Origin: Exiguobacterium mexicanum
Lineage (GTDB): Bacteria > Bacillota > Bacilli > Exiguobacteriales > Exiguobacteriaceae
Reading direction: 5' to 3'
Assembly (NCBI RefSeq): GCF_005960665.1
Contig: NZ_CP040676.1
Coordinates: 1,126,501 to 1,190,500 of the forward strand
Length of the DNA stretch: 64,000 nt
In this document: piece after piece, positions 34,128 through 42,706 of the stretch
Layout of the letters: every line of letters starts with the position of its first letter
Position numbering within the stretch: position 1 is the stretch's first letter
Notes under the pieces: generated by a model
What the model was told of the DNA's origin: nothing
Databases searched by the model: none
Seen by the model: the letters and a program-made list of their open reading frames with translations, nothing else
Program-made: the position numbers and the translations under genes

Positions 34128-34454
34128 TGGGGTGATGTAGACGTGAGATAAACCATCATGCCCATCCGTTCATTCATTTGCAGTTTTTGGTAGACATATA
34201 GGAGGGCAGGCTCTAAAATTTGAACAGTTAAGACATGATGAATGGTTATCGTTTATTTCAAACACCGTATTTTGATCAAAAAATCTTAAGAAAGATATTC
34301 GGAGTAGGCTAACCTTCTTTTGATTGTCTGAACATATTTTTTTCTTGGCTGGGGTCCGTGTGCATCTGGGGAACAAATATTGTTTCAAGATTTAGAGGAG
34401 CCAACGCTGATGGGTGATATAGTTCCCAGTCATTTTCTTTTGGCTATCCACATC
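34128..34454. other. AT-rich gap without a supported gene
   Basis: About 330 bases, clearly more AT-rich than the neighbours. I see no good start, ribosome site plus frame of useful length, nor any repeat. A short frame beginning at 34410 with a GAGGAG upstream runs antisense into the DUF4256 gene and is not supported. It may be remains of a decayed gene at the border of an accessory patch. Confidence 0.5.
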
Positions 34455-34512
34455 AAAAAGCAAGGCCCGTGGCCCTGCTCAAAGAATCAACATCCCGCGG
34501 AATCCACGGGCC
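34455..34512 (-). terminator. terminator of the DUF4256 gene, with its stop codon in the loop
   Basis: On the minus strand GGCCCGTGG (34512-34504) pairs with CCACGGGCC (34472-34464) and is followed by TTTTT. The loop of 31 bases contains the last codons and TGA of the gene. Confidence 0.75.
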
Positions 34513-35027
34513 GCATAATACGAATCGGCACCATTATGATAGAGGAAGATATGGTCGTAGCGGCGGTCGCAGAATAAGGCGCCGCCTTTTTGACGAATCG
34601 TTTCTGGAGTGACAATCCAGCTCGATGTTTTCAAATCGAACGAACCGAGCGTCTGTAGATGACGATACGTTGCTTCGTCGAGTAGCTCGATTCCCATCTC
34701 CTCAGCCAATGCGACAGCGCTCCCATCCGGTTTGTTCTTCTTCCGTGCCGCCAACGCCGAAGCGTCATAGCATAGGCTGCGTCGACCACTCGGACTTTCT
34801 GGAGAGCAGTCGCAAAAAGCTAAGGCGCCATTCGGAAGTCGAATCACATCAGGTTCGCCGCCGGTTCGTTCCATCTCGGCAAGCACGACGAGTTTCTGGT
34901 CGTCCTCTTGAAGGCGAGTCAAGACGTCGGGCCAAGTGAGATCAGGATGTCGTTCGGGATGGGCGTTAAATCGTACATGTAGAGTTTGCAATATCTCGTC
35001 CTTTTCCTGGTTTGATAACGTGTTCAT
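34479..35027 (-). CDS. DUF4256 domain-containing protein
   Basis: A 182-residue protein of the DUF4256 family, function unknown. Recognisable family blocks are EMERTGGEPDVIRLPNG, CDCSPESPSGRRSLCYD, LGSFDLKTSSWIVTP and the end GALFCDRRYDHIFLYHNGA. No membrane segments. TAGGAGG precedes ATG 35027. It is downstream of an MFS gene on the same strand with 103 bases between. Scattered distribution in bacteria is typical of the family. Confidence 0.85.
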   Translation of the reverse strand: MNTLSNQEKDEILQTLHVRFNAHPERHPDLTWPDVLTRLQEDDQKLVVLAEMERTGGEPDVIRLPNGALAFCDCSPESPSGRRSLCYDASALAARKKNKPDGSAVALAEEMGIELLDEATYRHLQTLGSFDLKTSSWIVTPETIRQKGGALFCDRRYDHIFLYHNGADSYYAARGFRGMLIL

Positions 35028-35130
35028 ATTTAGATTCCTCCTAACTAGTATTTTCTTTTAGTATACGTGATGCGGAATGAATCTGTTGTAACCAAAGGAA
35101 TTGTAAATCATATAAGGGGGCGCCTTTTTG

Positions 35131-36291
35131 TTATGAAGATTGGACCACATCTCCCATCTGGTCGATTTGTCGACCGACCCAGACGAGCGGAACGGTCAAC
35201 GCTGCGCCAATCAAATAGACGATGGCAATCGGCAATCCGTCCGCGAGTAGTCCGAACGTCAGGCTGCCGATGCTGAAGGCGAGGGTGTAGGCCGTCTGTT
35301 GGACGCTATACACGTACGGAAGTTGCGAGGCAGGTGTCATTTCTTGGAGCACCGTGTTCGTCTGGATGATGCGGAGCTGGGTGGCGTATCCTTGAACCGC
35401 GAGCGCGATGAGCGCGAACGCGATATGAGATGTCATGCCGAACAATAGGGCCGCTAAGACAGACAAGATGGAGCTGACGGCGAGCGAGCTGTTGCGCTTT
35501 GCGCGATACAGGTAAGCGCTGGCCAGAATCATGCTAATCAAGAAGCTCGCGTTCATCGTTCCCCACCAGCCCGTATCGATGTGGAGGTGGCGTTCCAAAT
35601 AGACGAGCAAGAGCGCCGAGATCCAGAGTGTGCTGACGAACGACTCGAACGTGACGAACACCGTGATTAACCTGGCGAAAGGAGCAGTGCGCACGAAGGC
35701 GAGGCTGTCCTTAAGCGATATGTCTGATTCGCCATCTTCTACCGTCACGTCGCGGTCGAGTGAACGGACGAAGCGAAGCGTGACGAGCGTCGAGAGCATG
35801 AACAACATCAACGCGATCATCAGAGCGAGCTCGCTTGAGAAGGAAGCGACGACCATCGTGCCGAGAGGCCACATCGCCAGCTGAATGAACTGGTTCGACC
35901 CTTGGACGAGACTGTTCGCTTGTTGGCGATTCGTCGTCAGCCTGGGGATGAACGACGCCTGGACCGGACGGGCGAACCCATCCAAGAAGGCGATGAGCAC
36001 GACGAGGCCGAGGACGAGAATCGACTCCGACCAAATGACGGCCCCGAGCAAGACTGTCTTCAACAGTTGTGTGACGAGCAACATCTGACCGAAGGTGAAC
36101 CGAGATAAGATGCGGGCAAAGAACAGACCGCTCACGGTCATGCCGAGCGTGACGGCAATCGGGAAACTGGCCGCAGCCAGGGCGGAACCGGTCTGTTGAT
36201 ATAACAAAGCGATTAAGGCGACGATATAAAGCACGTCACCAATATTGGCCAGCCATTGACTGACCAGCATCAGGTAAAACGACTTCATCAT
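35131..36291 (-). CDS. MFS transporter
   Basis: A 386-residue major facilitator protein with about 12 hydrophobic helices. The N-terminal SQWLANIGDVLYIVALIALLYQ and FLDGFARPVQASFIPRLTTN resemble the MFS_3/enterobactin-exporter or macrolide-efflux type. The charged central loop is near residues 190-205 (SLDRDVTVEDGESDIS). GGAGGA precedes ATG 36291. Substrate unknown; likely efflux. Confidence 0.88.
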   Translation of the reverse strand: MMKSFYLMLVSQWLANIGDVLYIVALIALLYQQTGSALAAASFPIAVTLGMTVSGLFFARILSRFTFGQMLLVTQLLKTVLLGAVIWSESILVLGLVVLIAFLDGFARPVQASFIPRLTTNRQQANSLVQGSNQFIQLAMWPLGTMVVASFSSELALMIALMLFMLSTLVTLRFVRSLDRDVTVEDGESDISLKDSLAFVRTAPFARLITVFVTFESFVSTLWISALLLVYLERHLHIDTGWWGTMNASFLISMILASAYLYRAKRNSSLAVSSILSVLAALLFGMTSHIAFALIALAVQGYATQLRIIQTNTVLQEMTPASQLPYVYSVQQTAYTLAFSIGSLTFGLLADGLPIAIVYLIGAALTVPLVWVGRQIDQMGDVVQSS

Positions 36292-36433
36292 GACTCTCCT
36301 CCGGAACTATTCAATTTTGGGTGGATGACATGAGGTCGAATTACATACTTTCACCGCTTTCAAATTATTTACAAATAGTTTACGATGAAATGATGAAGAA
36401 CACAATAATTGGTAACTTAACGGGGGAAATGAC

Positions 36434-36982
36434 ATGTTACGCTATGACATCAATGATCAGCTTCAACTACGAATGTTCACCATTGACGACGCGGAGGCGT
36501 TGTTCCAATTGACGATGGCATCGAAGCCATACCTTCGCGAGTGGCTCGGGTGGCTCGATTACACCGAGACGGTCGAAGATTCGCGGCAAAACATCGAAGG
36601 ACGAATCAAAGGATTGATGGAGACGGGCGGCTATCCGAAATCGTTCGCGATTGTGTATCAGGACGAGCTCGCCGGGACGATCGGCTTCAATGACATCGAC
36701 CGGGGCATCAAATGCGGGACGGTCGGCTATTGGCTCGGCCAAGACTTTCAAGGCAAGGGCATCATGAGTCAAGCGCTCGAGACGGTCATCGATTATGGGT
36801 TCCGTGATTTGAAACTCGATAAAATCGAGATTCGGGTCGCAACTGGGAACGTGAAGAGCCGGGCGCTGCCCGAGCGATTCGGTTTCCTCGAAGAAGGGGT
36901 GCTTCGCAATGCGGAGTGGCTCTATGACCGCTACGTCGACCACGTCGTGTACGGGCTGTTGCGAGATGAATGGGCCCATTAA
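36434..36982 (+). CDS. GNAT family acetyltransferase, RimL/RimJ-like
   Basis: A 182-residue N-acetyltransferase of the RimJ/RimL group, similar to B. subtilis YdaF. Landmarks: LREWLGWLDYTETVED, GTIGFNDIDRGIKCGTVGYW, the acetyl-CoA loop GQDFQGKGIMSQAL, and RFGFLEEGVLRNAEW. Such enzymes acetylate ribosomal-protein N-termini or small molecules; the substrate is open. GGGGGAAAT precedes ATG 36434. Convergent with the recombinase-like gene through a shared terminator. Confidence 0.88.
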   Translation: MLRYDINDQLQLRMFTIDDAEALFQLTMASKPYLREWLGWLDYTETVEDSRQNIEGRIKGLMETGGYPKSFAIVYQDELAGTIGFNDIDRGIKCGTVGYWLGQDFQGKGIMSQALETVIDYGFRDLKLDKIEIRVATGNVKSRALPERFGFLEEGVLRNAEWLYDRYVDHVVYGLLRDEWAH

Positions 36983-36987
36983 CATAC

Positions 36988-37018
36988 AAAACCCCGTCCT
37001 GTTACAAGGCGGGGTTTT
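36988..37018. terminator. bidirectional terminator between GNAT and recombinase-like genes
   Basis: AAAACCCCGTCCT / AGGCGGGGTTTT around GTTAC. The loop holds the stop codon of the minus-strand gene. Confidence 0.88.
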
Positions 37019-38012
37019 CGTTTGGGATTTGTTCGCCGTAGAGTTCGCTACCGAACTCCGCGTACGCCTGTTCGTAGCGCCGGAGTGATGACTCTTTATG
37101 CATACATGTCACATTCATCCGCTCGAGTGACGTCATGTCGGTCGCGTACGTCTTCAAGACGTGGGCGTTCCGGAGCATCGATGGTGTGACCGAGCGGGTG
37201 AGACCGCTCCGTTCGTTCAATTGGCGCATCATCTTCGTGATCATGACGATCGTCAACTGTTTCGGCTGGTTCTTCGCATACACCCAGCGGAATGTCATTC
37301 GGGCGAAATCGAAAGAGACGAATACAGGATCATCCGAGTACCAGCGCGGACGGACCGGCGTCGGGATGTCGGCCAAATAGTTCATGAGAAGTGCCTGGTC
37401 CTCTGGACTAAGTTTCAACGTGAACCGGTTGCCGAGCCGGTCATAGACGTCGAACTCATGGCTCGCGAGGTGCAGGTCGTTCATCCGGAGACGAATGATA
37501 TGGTGGACCCGGAGACCGTATTTATAGAACAGCGTGACGATCAACTCGTTTCGGTTGACGAGGTATGGGTGCGCCTGGAGCTGATTCTCGCTCAGACCGC
37601 TTGTTGAGCGGATCGTCTGGACGAGCTTGTTGAACTCGGCAGGCAAGGCGATCTGGTCGACGGTGAGCGTGTGGGCCGGTTGCGCATACGTCAGCATCTT
37701 CTTACGAAGCGGGTTCAAGAAGACGGTCAGGCTATTGATGACGGTGACAATCCGGGCGACCGTCGCCTGTTGATATTGCTTCTCCTCGATGAGGAAGTCG
37801 TTGACGAACGTCTTCCACGATTCGAGCGGGACGGCGAGCCACGCCTCCGGGGCATCGAGCTCGACGTTATGGTCATGAAAGTATTTGTGCACATCGATCA
37901 AATCGTACCGATAGCGTTTCAGCGTCGACGGTTGACGGCCGCTCGCGCCGAGATGGAACAAGTACGCCTCGATATATTCAGGCAATGGATACTCTTTTCT
38001 ACGTTTCGTCAT
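37002..38012 (-). CDS. tyrosine-recombinase-like protein with altered box II
   Basis: A 336-residue protein with a SAM-like N-terminal domain (LPEYIEAYLFHLGASGRQPS) and a tyrosine recombinase-like C-terminal domain. Arg of box I is present (R168, YKYGLRVHHIIRLRMNDL). In the HxxRH box R281 remains but both His are replaced (S278, N282). H305 and Y313 are candidate last catalytic residues. It may be a weak, specialised or non-cutting recombinase. It is divergent from hflX (about 100 bases); no attachment sites or phage genes are near. Function unknown. Confidence 0.75.
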   Translation of the reverse strand: MTKRRKEYPLPEYIEAYLFHLGASGRQPSTLKRYRYDLIDVHKYFHDHNVELDAPEAWLAVPLESWKTFVNDFLIEEKQYQQATVARIVTVINSLTVFLNPLRKKMLTYAQPAHTLTVDQIALPAEFNKLVQTIRSTSGLSENQLQAHPYLVNRNELIVTLFYKYGLRVHHIIRLRMNDLHLASHEFDVYDRLGNRFTLKLSPEDQALLMNYLADIPTPVRPRWYSDDPVFVSFDFARMTFRWVYAKNQPKQLTIVMITKMMRQLNERSGLTRSVTPSMLRNAHVLKTYATDMTSLERMNVTCMHKESSLRRYEQAYAEFGSELYGEQIPNENPAL

Positions 38013-38114
38013 GGACGTTCCTCCTTCTCCTCATATCGTACCACAAACGGACGTTCTCCATTCGTCGTTTCGTGGTAAGATGGAGGATGAGACTTATAGG
38101 AATGAGGGATTTTT

Positions 38115-39359
38115 ATGCAACGAGAGAAAGTCATTATCGTCGGGTGTCAATTACCGACCGTCGACGATTGGACATATGAACAATCGATGGGGGAACTCGT
38201 CGAATTGGTCGATACGGCACGAGGTGAGGTCGTCGCCCGTCTCGATCAGAAACGGCAACAAGTCGACCGCCGCACATTCATCGGAAAAGGGAAAGTCGAG
38301 GAGCTCGCGGTGCTCATCGAACAGTTCGAGCCGGACATCGTCATCTTCAACGCCGAGCTGTCGCCGGCCCAATCAAAGAATATCCGCATCTCGCTGAACG
38401 ACCCGGACGAGATGAAACTGATTGACCGGACGCAATTGATTTTAGACATCTTTGCCGGACGGGCCCAATCGAAAGAAGGGAAGCTCCAAGTCGAGCTCGC
38501 TCAGATGAACTACCTGCTTCCACGTTTGATCGGACAAGGCACGCAGTTGTCACGTCTCGGTGGCGGAATCGGGACTCGGGGACCGGGTGAGACGAAACTC
38601 GAGTCCGACCGTCGTCACATCAAGCGCCGCATCGATGAAATCAAGAAAAATCTCGAAGGCACGGTCGCGCACCGTGACCGTTACCGGGAGCGTCGGAAAG
38701 AAAACCGTGTGTTCCAAGTCGCGCTCGTCGGTTACACGAACGCCGGGAAGTCGACAATCTTTAACCGCTTGACGGATGCGGATACGTACGAACAGGACGA
38801 ACTGTTCGCAACGCTCGACCCGCTCACGCGCGAGCTCGAGTTGCCGCGGGGCGGTAAAGTGCTGATCACGGACACGGTCGGATTTATCCGGGACTTGCCG
38901 ACGAAACTCGTCGCCGCGTTCCGCTCGACGCTCGAGGAAGTGCTCGGGGCCGACCTCGTCTTGCACGTCATCGACGCATCGAATCCGCATTACATGAACC
39001 AAATCGACACGACGAATTCGGTCTTGTCGGAACTCGGGGCGAGTGAGGTACCGCAGCTCGAGGTATACAATAAGAAAGACCGGTTGACCGAAGACTTCGT
39101 CGGCGGACCGCTCGTCATCTCGGCGCTCGATTCGACCGATATCGAGACGCTCATCGGCGCGATTGAAGATAAGATTGCGGATGTGTTGACGAAAGTACAC
39201 GTCGTCTTGCCGGTCCGCTCGTTCGAGCATTACCATCCGGCCAAAGATTCGATGTATCGTCTCGAGGAGAAGTTCCTCGATGACGGTTCGGTCGAACTCG
39301 TCGGATATATGAGAGAAGACACGCGTCTATATGCGACGCTGAAACCATTTGAGGTGTGA
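38115..39359 (+). CDS. hflX: ribosome-dissociating GTPase HflX
   Basis: A 414-residue GTPase that binds and splits stalled or heat-stressed 70S ribosomes. The N-terminal HflX domain (FIGKGKVEEL, PAQSKNIRISL), a Gly-rich linker (LGGGIGTRGPGETKLE), coiled coil, then the G domain: G1 GYTNAGKST, G3 DTVGFIRDLP, G4 NKKD. ATG 38115. The next gene overlaps or abuts it. The order hflX-ynbB-glnR-glnA is that of B. subtilis. Confidence 0.95.
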   Translation: MQREKVIIVGCQLPTVDDWTYEQSMGELVELVDTARGEVVARLDQKRQQVDRRTFIGKGKVEELAVLIEQFEPDIVIFNAELSPAQSKNIRISLNDPDEMKLIDRTQLILDIFAGRAQSKEGKLQVELAQMNYLLPRLIGQGTQLSRLGGGIGTRGPGETKLESDRRHIKRRIDEIKKNLEGTVAHRDRYRERRKENRVFQVALVGYTNAGKSTIFNRLTDADTYEQDELFATLDPLTRELELPRGGKVLITDTVGFIRDLPTKLVAAFRSTLEEVLGADLVLHVIDASNPHYMNQIDTTNSVLSELGASEVPQLEVYNKKDRLTEDFVGGPLVISALDSTDIETLIGAIEDKIADVLTKVHVVLPVRSFEHYHPAKDSMYRLEEKFLDDGSVELVGYMREDTRLYATLKPFEV

Positions 39360-39363
39360 AACA

Positions 39364-40662
39364 ATGATGTGGCAAGAAAAGATTGCGTACTATGATGAAT
39401 TGGCCCCGTTCGTGACCGAGGCGGAAGAACGGGTAAAACCATATTTTGAAACGATCGAGGCGACGGCGGAGTTCAACCAATACCGTGTCCTCGAGTCGTT
39501 CAAGAAACACAAAGTGTCGGATTTCCATTTCAATCCGACGACCGGGTACGGCTATGACGATATCGGGCGCGACACGCTCGAGTCGATTTACGCCGACGTG
39601 TTCGGGGCGGACCTCGCCCTATGCCGTCCGCAAATCATCTCCGGGACACACGCCATCGGGATTGCCTTGTTCGGTGTGTTGTTGCCAGGAGATGAGCTGC
39701 TCTATATCACCGGCAAGCCGTACGATACGCTCGAAGAGATCGTCGGGATTCGGGGAGACGGCCGTGGGTCGCTCAAAGAGCTCGGTGTCGGCTACGACAC
39801 GGTCGAGTTGAAAGAGGACCGAATCGACGTCGAGACCGTCATCGGACGGATTCGTCCTGAGACAAAGCTCGTCGGCATCCAGCGCTCGAAAGGTTACGCC
39901 AATCGTCGCAGCATCCCGGTCCAAGAAATCGGTGAGGCGATCAGGAAGATCAAAGCGGCACATCCGCACGTCTTCATCTTCGTCGACAACTGCTACGGCG
40001 AGTTCGTCGAGACGATCGAACCGACCCACGTCGGGGCCGATCTCATGGCCGGCTCGCTCATCAAGAACCCGGGTGGCGGCTTGGCGAAGACGGGCGGCTA
40101 TATCGCCGGGACGAAAGAACTCGTCGAACGCTGTTCGTTCCGCATGACGACGCCAGGCATCGGGAGCGAGGCCGGTCCGTCACTCTACTCGCTCCAAGAG
40201 ATGTACCAAGGGTTTTACATGGCGCCACATACGGTCGCCCAAGCGTTGAAAGGGGCACACTTGACGGCGAGCCTACTCGGATTGCTCGGTTTCGAGACCG
40301 ACCCGCATTATACGACGCCCCGGACCGATTTGATTCAATCGGTGACGTTCCGCGACCGTGACAAGATGATCGCCTTCTGTCAGAGCATCCAAATGGCGTC
40401 ACCGGTCAATGCCCACGCGTTGCCGGTACCAGCCTATATGCCGGGCTATGAGGATGACGTCATCATGGCGGCCGGGACGTTCATTCAAGGATCATCGATT
40501 GAACTGTCGGCCGATGGACCACTCCGGGCTCCATACACGGCCTACGTCCAAGGCGGATTGACTTACGCCCACGTCAAGGTCGCGCTCATGCTCGCCTTGA
40601 GCCAATTGCGGACGAAAGAGCTCGTCACATTTGACCGTGACAATATCTCACAGAAGTTGTAA
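39364..40662 (+). CDS. ynbB: methionine gamma-lyase family PLP protein YnbB
   Basis: A 432-residue PLP-dependent protein of the family once called aluminium resistance protein. It contains FHFNPTTGYGYDDIGRDTLE, RPQIISGTHAI, the PLP aspartate in FVDNCYGEFVE and the putative PLP lysine in SLIKNPGGGLAKTGGY. The reaction is not established; C-S lyase chemistry is suggested by family. ATG 39364 lies five bases after the hflX stop, with GAGGTG within the end of hflX. Confidence 0.9.
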   Translation: MMWQEKIAYYDELAPFVTEAEERVKPYFETIEATAEFNQYRVLESFKKHKVSDFHFNPTTGYGYDDIGRDTLESIYADVFGADLALCRPQIISGTHAIGIALFGVLLPGDELLYITGKPYDTLEEIVGIRGDGRGSLKELGVGYDTVELKEDRIDVETVIGRIRPETKLVGIQRSKGYANRRSIPVQEIGEAIRKIKAAHPHVFIFVDNCYGEFVETIEPTHVGADLMAGSLIKNPGGGLAKTGGYIAGTKELVERCSFRMTTPGIGSEAGPSLYSLQEMYQGFYMAPHTVAQALKGAHLTASLLGLLGFETDPHYTTPRTDLIQSVTFRDRDKMIAFCQSIQMASPVNAHALPVPAYMPGYEDDVIMAAGTFIQGSSIELSADGPLRAPYTAYVQGGLTYAHVKVALMLALSQLRTKELVTFDRDNISQKL

Positions 40663-40673
40663 CCGAAATGTCA

Positions 40674-40690
40674 TGTTAACTTTCTTAACA
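40674..40690. promoter_or_regulatory. GlnR/TnrA binding site
   Basis: TGTTA-N7-TAACA, an exact match to the TGTNA-N7-TNACA consensus, 5 bases before the -35 of glnRA. Fits autorepression by GlnR under nitrogen excess. Confidence 0.88.
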
Positions 40691-40694
40691 TCTA

Positions 40695-40723
40695 TTGACA
40701 GGTAAGTTGTCATGTATTATTCT
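40695..40723 (+). promoter_or_regulatory. predicted glnRA promoter
   Basis: Perfect TTGACA (40695-40700), 17-base spacer, TATTCT (40718-40723). A short palindrome CTCACA-G-TGTGAG (40722-40734) follows near the start of transcription. Confidence 0.75.
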
Positions 40724-40755
40724 CACAGTGTGAGACAGAAAAGGAGGGATAAGAG

Positions 40756-41154
40756 ATGGCCGATCAATTTCGTCGCTCCAACCCGTTGTTTCCGATTGGA
40801 ATCGTTCAAGATTTGACACAGCTGACAGGTAGACAGATTCGGTACTATGAAGAACAGGGTCTAATTTCGCCTAGTCGGACGGAATCGAAACGACGGCTCT
40901 ATTCCTTTAATGATGTCGAACGTCTACTCACGATCAAGGATTTTATCGACCAAGGCTTCAACTTGGCGGCGATTCGTCATATGCTCGACAACACGGACGC
41001 CAAAGATGCGGAGTCACCAAAGGCACCGGTCGATGAAGCACCGAAAATCTCTGAACAAGAGTTACACAAATTATTGAAAACACAGCTTCAAGAAGCTGGC
41101 CGTTTCAATAAGACGTCGCTCATTCAAGGTGAGCTGTCACGTTTTTATCGATGA
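40756..41154 (+). CDS. glnR: MerR family nitrogen repressor GlnR
   Basis: A 132-residue MerR-type regulator repressing glnRA when nitrogen is plentiful. The HTH region [20 protein letters not shown] and [20 protein letters not shown] are diagnostic for GlnR/TnrA. The C-terminal tail (about 85-132) should sense feedback-inhibited glutamine synthetase; its longer tail and position before glnA favour GlnR over TnrA. AAGGAGG precedes ATG 40756. Confidence 0.94.
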   Translation: MADQFRRSNPLFPIGIVQDLTQLTGRQIRYYEEQGLISPSRTESKRRLYSFNDVERLLTIKDFIDQGFNLAAIRHMLDNTDAKDAESPKAPVDEAPKISEQELHKLLKTQLQEAGRFNKTSLIQGELSRFYR

Positions 41155-41200
41155 CGCCAGTACACTAACCATTACACAATGTGAGAGGGGACATTTCACC

Positions 41201-42541
41201 ATGGCCAGAAAAACGTTCACGAAAGAAGACATCAAACGCATCGCACAAGAAGAGGACGTACGCTTTATTCGTCTTCAATTCACGGATATCCTCGGTACGA
41301 TCAAAAACGTCGAGGTTCCGATCAGCCAATTGGACAAAGCACTTGATAACAAGATGATGTTCGATGGCTCTTCAATCGAAGGGTTCGTACGCATCGAGGA
41401 ATCAGACATGAACCTCTATCCAGACCTTGACACATGGGTTGTCTTCCCGTGGACAGACGGCAGCGGTAAAGTCGCTCGCTTGATTTGTGATATTTATACC
41501 CCGGACGGCAAACCGTTCAGCGGTGACCCGCGCGGCAATTTGAAGCGTAACCTCGAGCGCATGCAGAAGCTCGGCTTCACAGCGTTCAACGTCGGACCAG
41601 AGCCTGAGTTCTTCCTCTTCAAGAAAGACTTGAACGGCCAACCGACACTCGAACTCAACGACCAAGGCGGTTACTTCGACTTGGCACCGGTCGACCTCGG
41701 CGAGAACTGCCGTAAAGAGATCGTCATCGAGCTCGAAAACATGGGCTTCGAAATCGAAGCATCACACCACGAAGTCGCACCAGGTCAGCACGAGATCGAC
41801 TTCAAATACGCAGATGCGGTCACGACGGCCGATAACATCCAAACGTTCAAACTCGTCGTCAAGACGATCGCAGCAAAATACGGTCTTCACGCGACGTTTA
41901 TGCCGAAGCCACTCTTCGGTGTCAACGGTTCAGGGATGCACGCCAATATGTCGCTCTTCAAAGGTGACACGAACGTCTTCTACGATCCAAACGGCGAAAT
42001 GGAACTCTCTGACACGGCTCGCGCCTTCACAGCAGGGATTCTCGAGCACGCTCGTGCGTTCACGGCTGTCTGTAACCCGACTGTCAACTCGTACAAGCGC
42101 CTCGTTCCTGGTTACGAAGCACCTTGCTACGTAGCATGGAGCGCGCGCAACCGTTCACCACTCGTTCGTGTACCAGCGGCCCGTGGCCTCTCGACACGGA
42201 TCGAAGTACGTTCGGTCGACCCGGCGGCGAACCCGTACCTCGCTTTGGCCACGCTATTGGCTGCAGGTCTTGATGGAATCGAGAAAGAAATGGCGGCTCC
42301 GAAGCCGATCGATAGCAACATCTACGTCATGGACAAGCCAGAACGTGTTGCTAACGGGATTGACGACCTTCCGGCTACGCTCTTCGACGCGCTCGAAGTA
42401 CTCCGTACCGACAAAGTCGTCATGGAATCACTCGGTGAACATATCGGTGAGCACTTCCTCGAGTTGAAAGAAATCGAGTGGGATATGTTCCGTACGCAAG
42501 TGACAGAGTGGGAGCGCGATCAGTACATGACGCTCTACTAA
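41201..42541 (+). CDS. glnA: glutamine synthetase type I
   Basis: A 446-residue dodecameric GSI-alpha enzyme making glutamine from glutamate and ammonia, and a moonlighting chaperone for GlnR and TnrA. Family marks: [31 protein letters not shown], the ATP-binding [18 protein letters not shown], and [16 protein letters not shown]-alpha lacks the adenylylation-site loop, as expected. ATG 41201 has GAGAGGGG 10 bases upstream; the longer frame overlapping glnR is rejected. Confidence 0.97.
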   Translation: MARKTFTKEDIKRIAQEEDVRFIRLQFTDILGTIKNVEVPISQLDKALDNKMMFDGSSIEGFVRIEESDMNLYPDLDTWVVFPWTDGSGKVARLICDIYTPDGKPFSGDPRGNLKRNLERMQKLGFTAFNVGPEPEFFLFKKDLNGQPTLELNDQGGYFDLAPVDLGENCRKEIVIELENMGFEIEASHHEVAPGQHEIDFKYADAVTTADNIQTFKLVVKTIAAKYGLHATFMPKPLFGVNGSGMHANMSLFKGDTNVFYDPNGEMELSDTARAFTAGILEHARAFTAVCNPTVNSYKRLVPGYEAPCYVAWSARNRSPLVRVPAARGLSTRIEVRSVDPAANPYLALATLLAAGLDGIEKEMAAPKPIDSNIYVMDKPERVANGIDDLPATLFDALEVLRTDKVVMESLGEHIGEHFLELKEIEWDMFRTQVTEWERDQYMTLY

Positions 42542-42573
42542 GTCGACTAATGAGGGATATTCCCTTTAAAATC

Positions 42574-42623
42574 AGAGTCCTGAACGAGTCTTCGTATGAA
42601 GTGCTCATTCAGGACTCTTTTTC
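42574..42623 (+). terminator. terminator after glnA
   Basis: AGAGTCCTGAA / TTCAGGACTCT stem, inner GAG/CTC pairing, then TTTTT. Confidence 0.88.
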
Positions 42624-42706
42624 TATAATTCGCTTCAACTAATCAATATAATGAGGGAGAATGTATATCACTATAAATGTAATGGAATGGGATAGGGGGA
42701 CGAGAA

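Noticed and set aside
34410-34577. Short frame with GAGGAG upstream in the AT-rich gap
   Set aside because: It runs antisense into the end of the DUF4256 gene and through its terminator, and has no recognisable protein pattern.
38550-39236. 228-codon antisense frame in hflX
   Set aside because: Opposite intact GTPase motifs; Arg/Asp/Glu-rich artefact.
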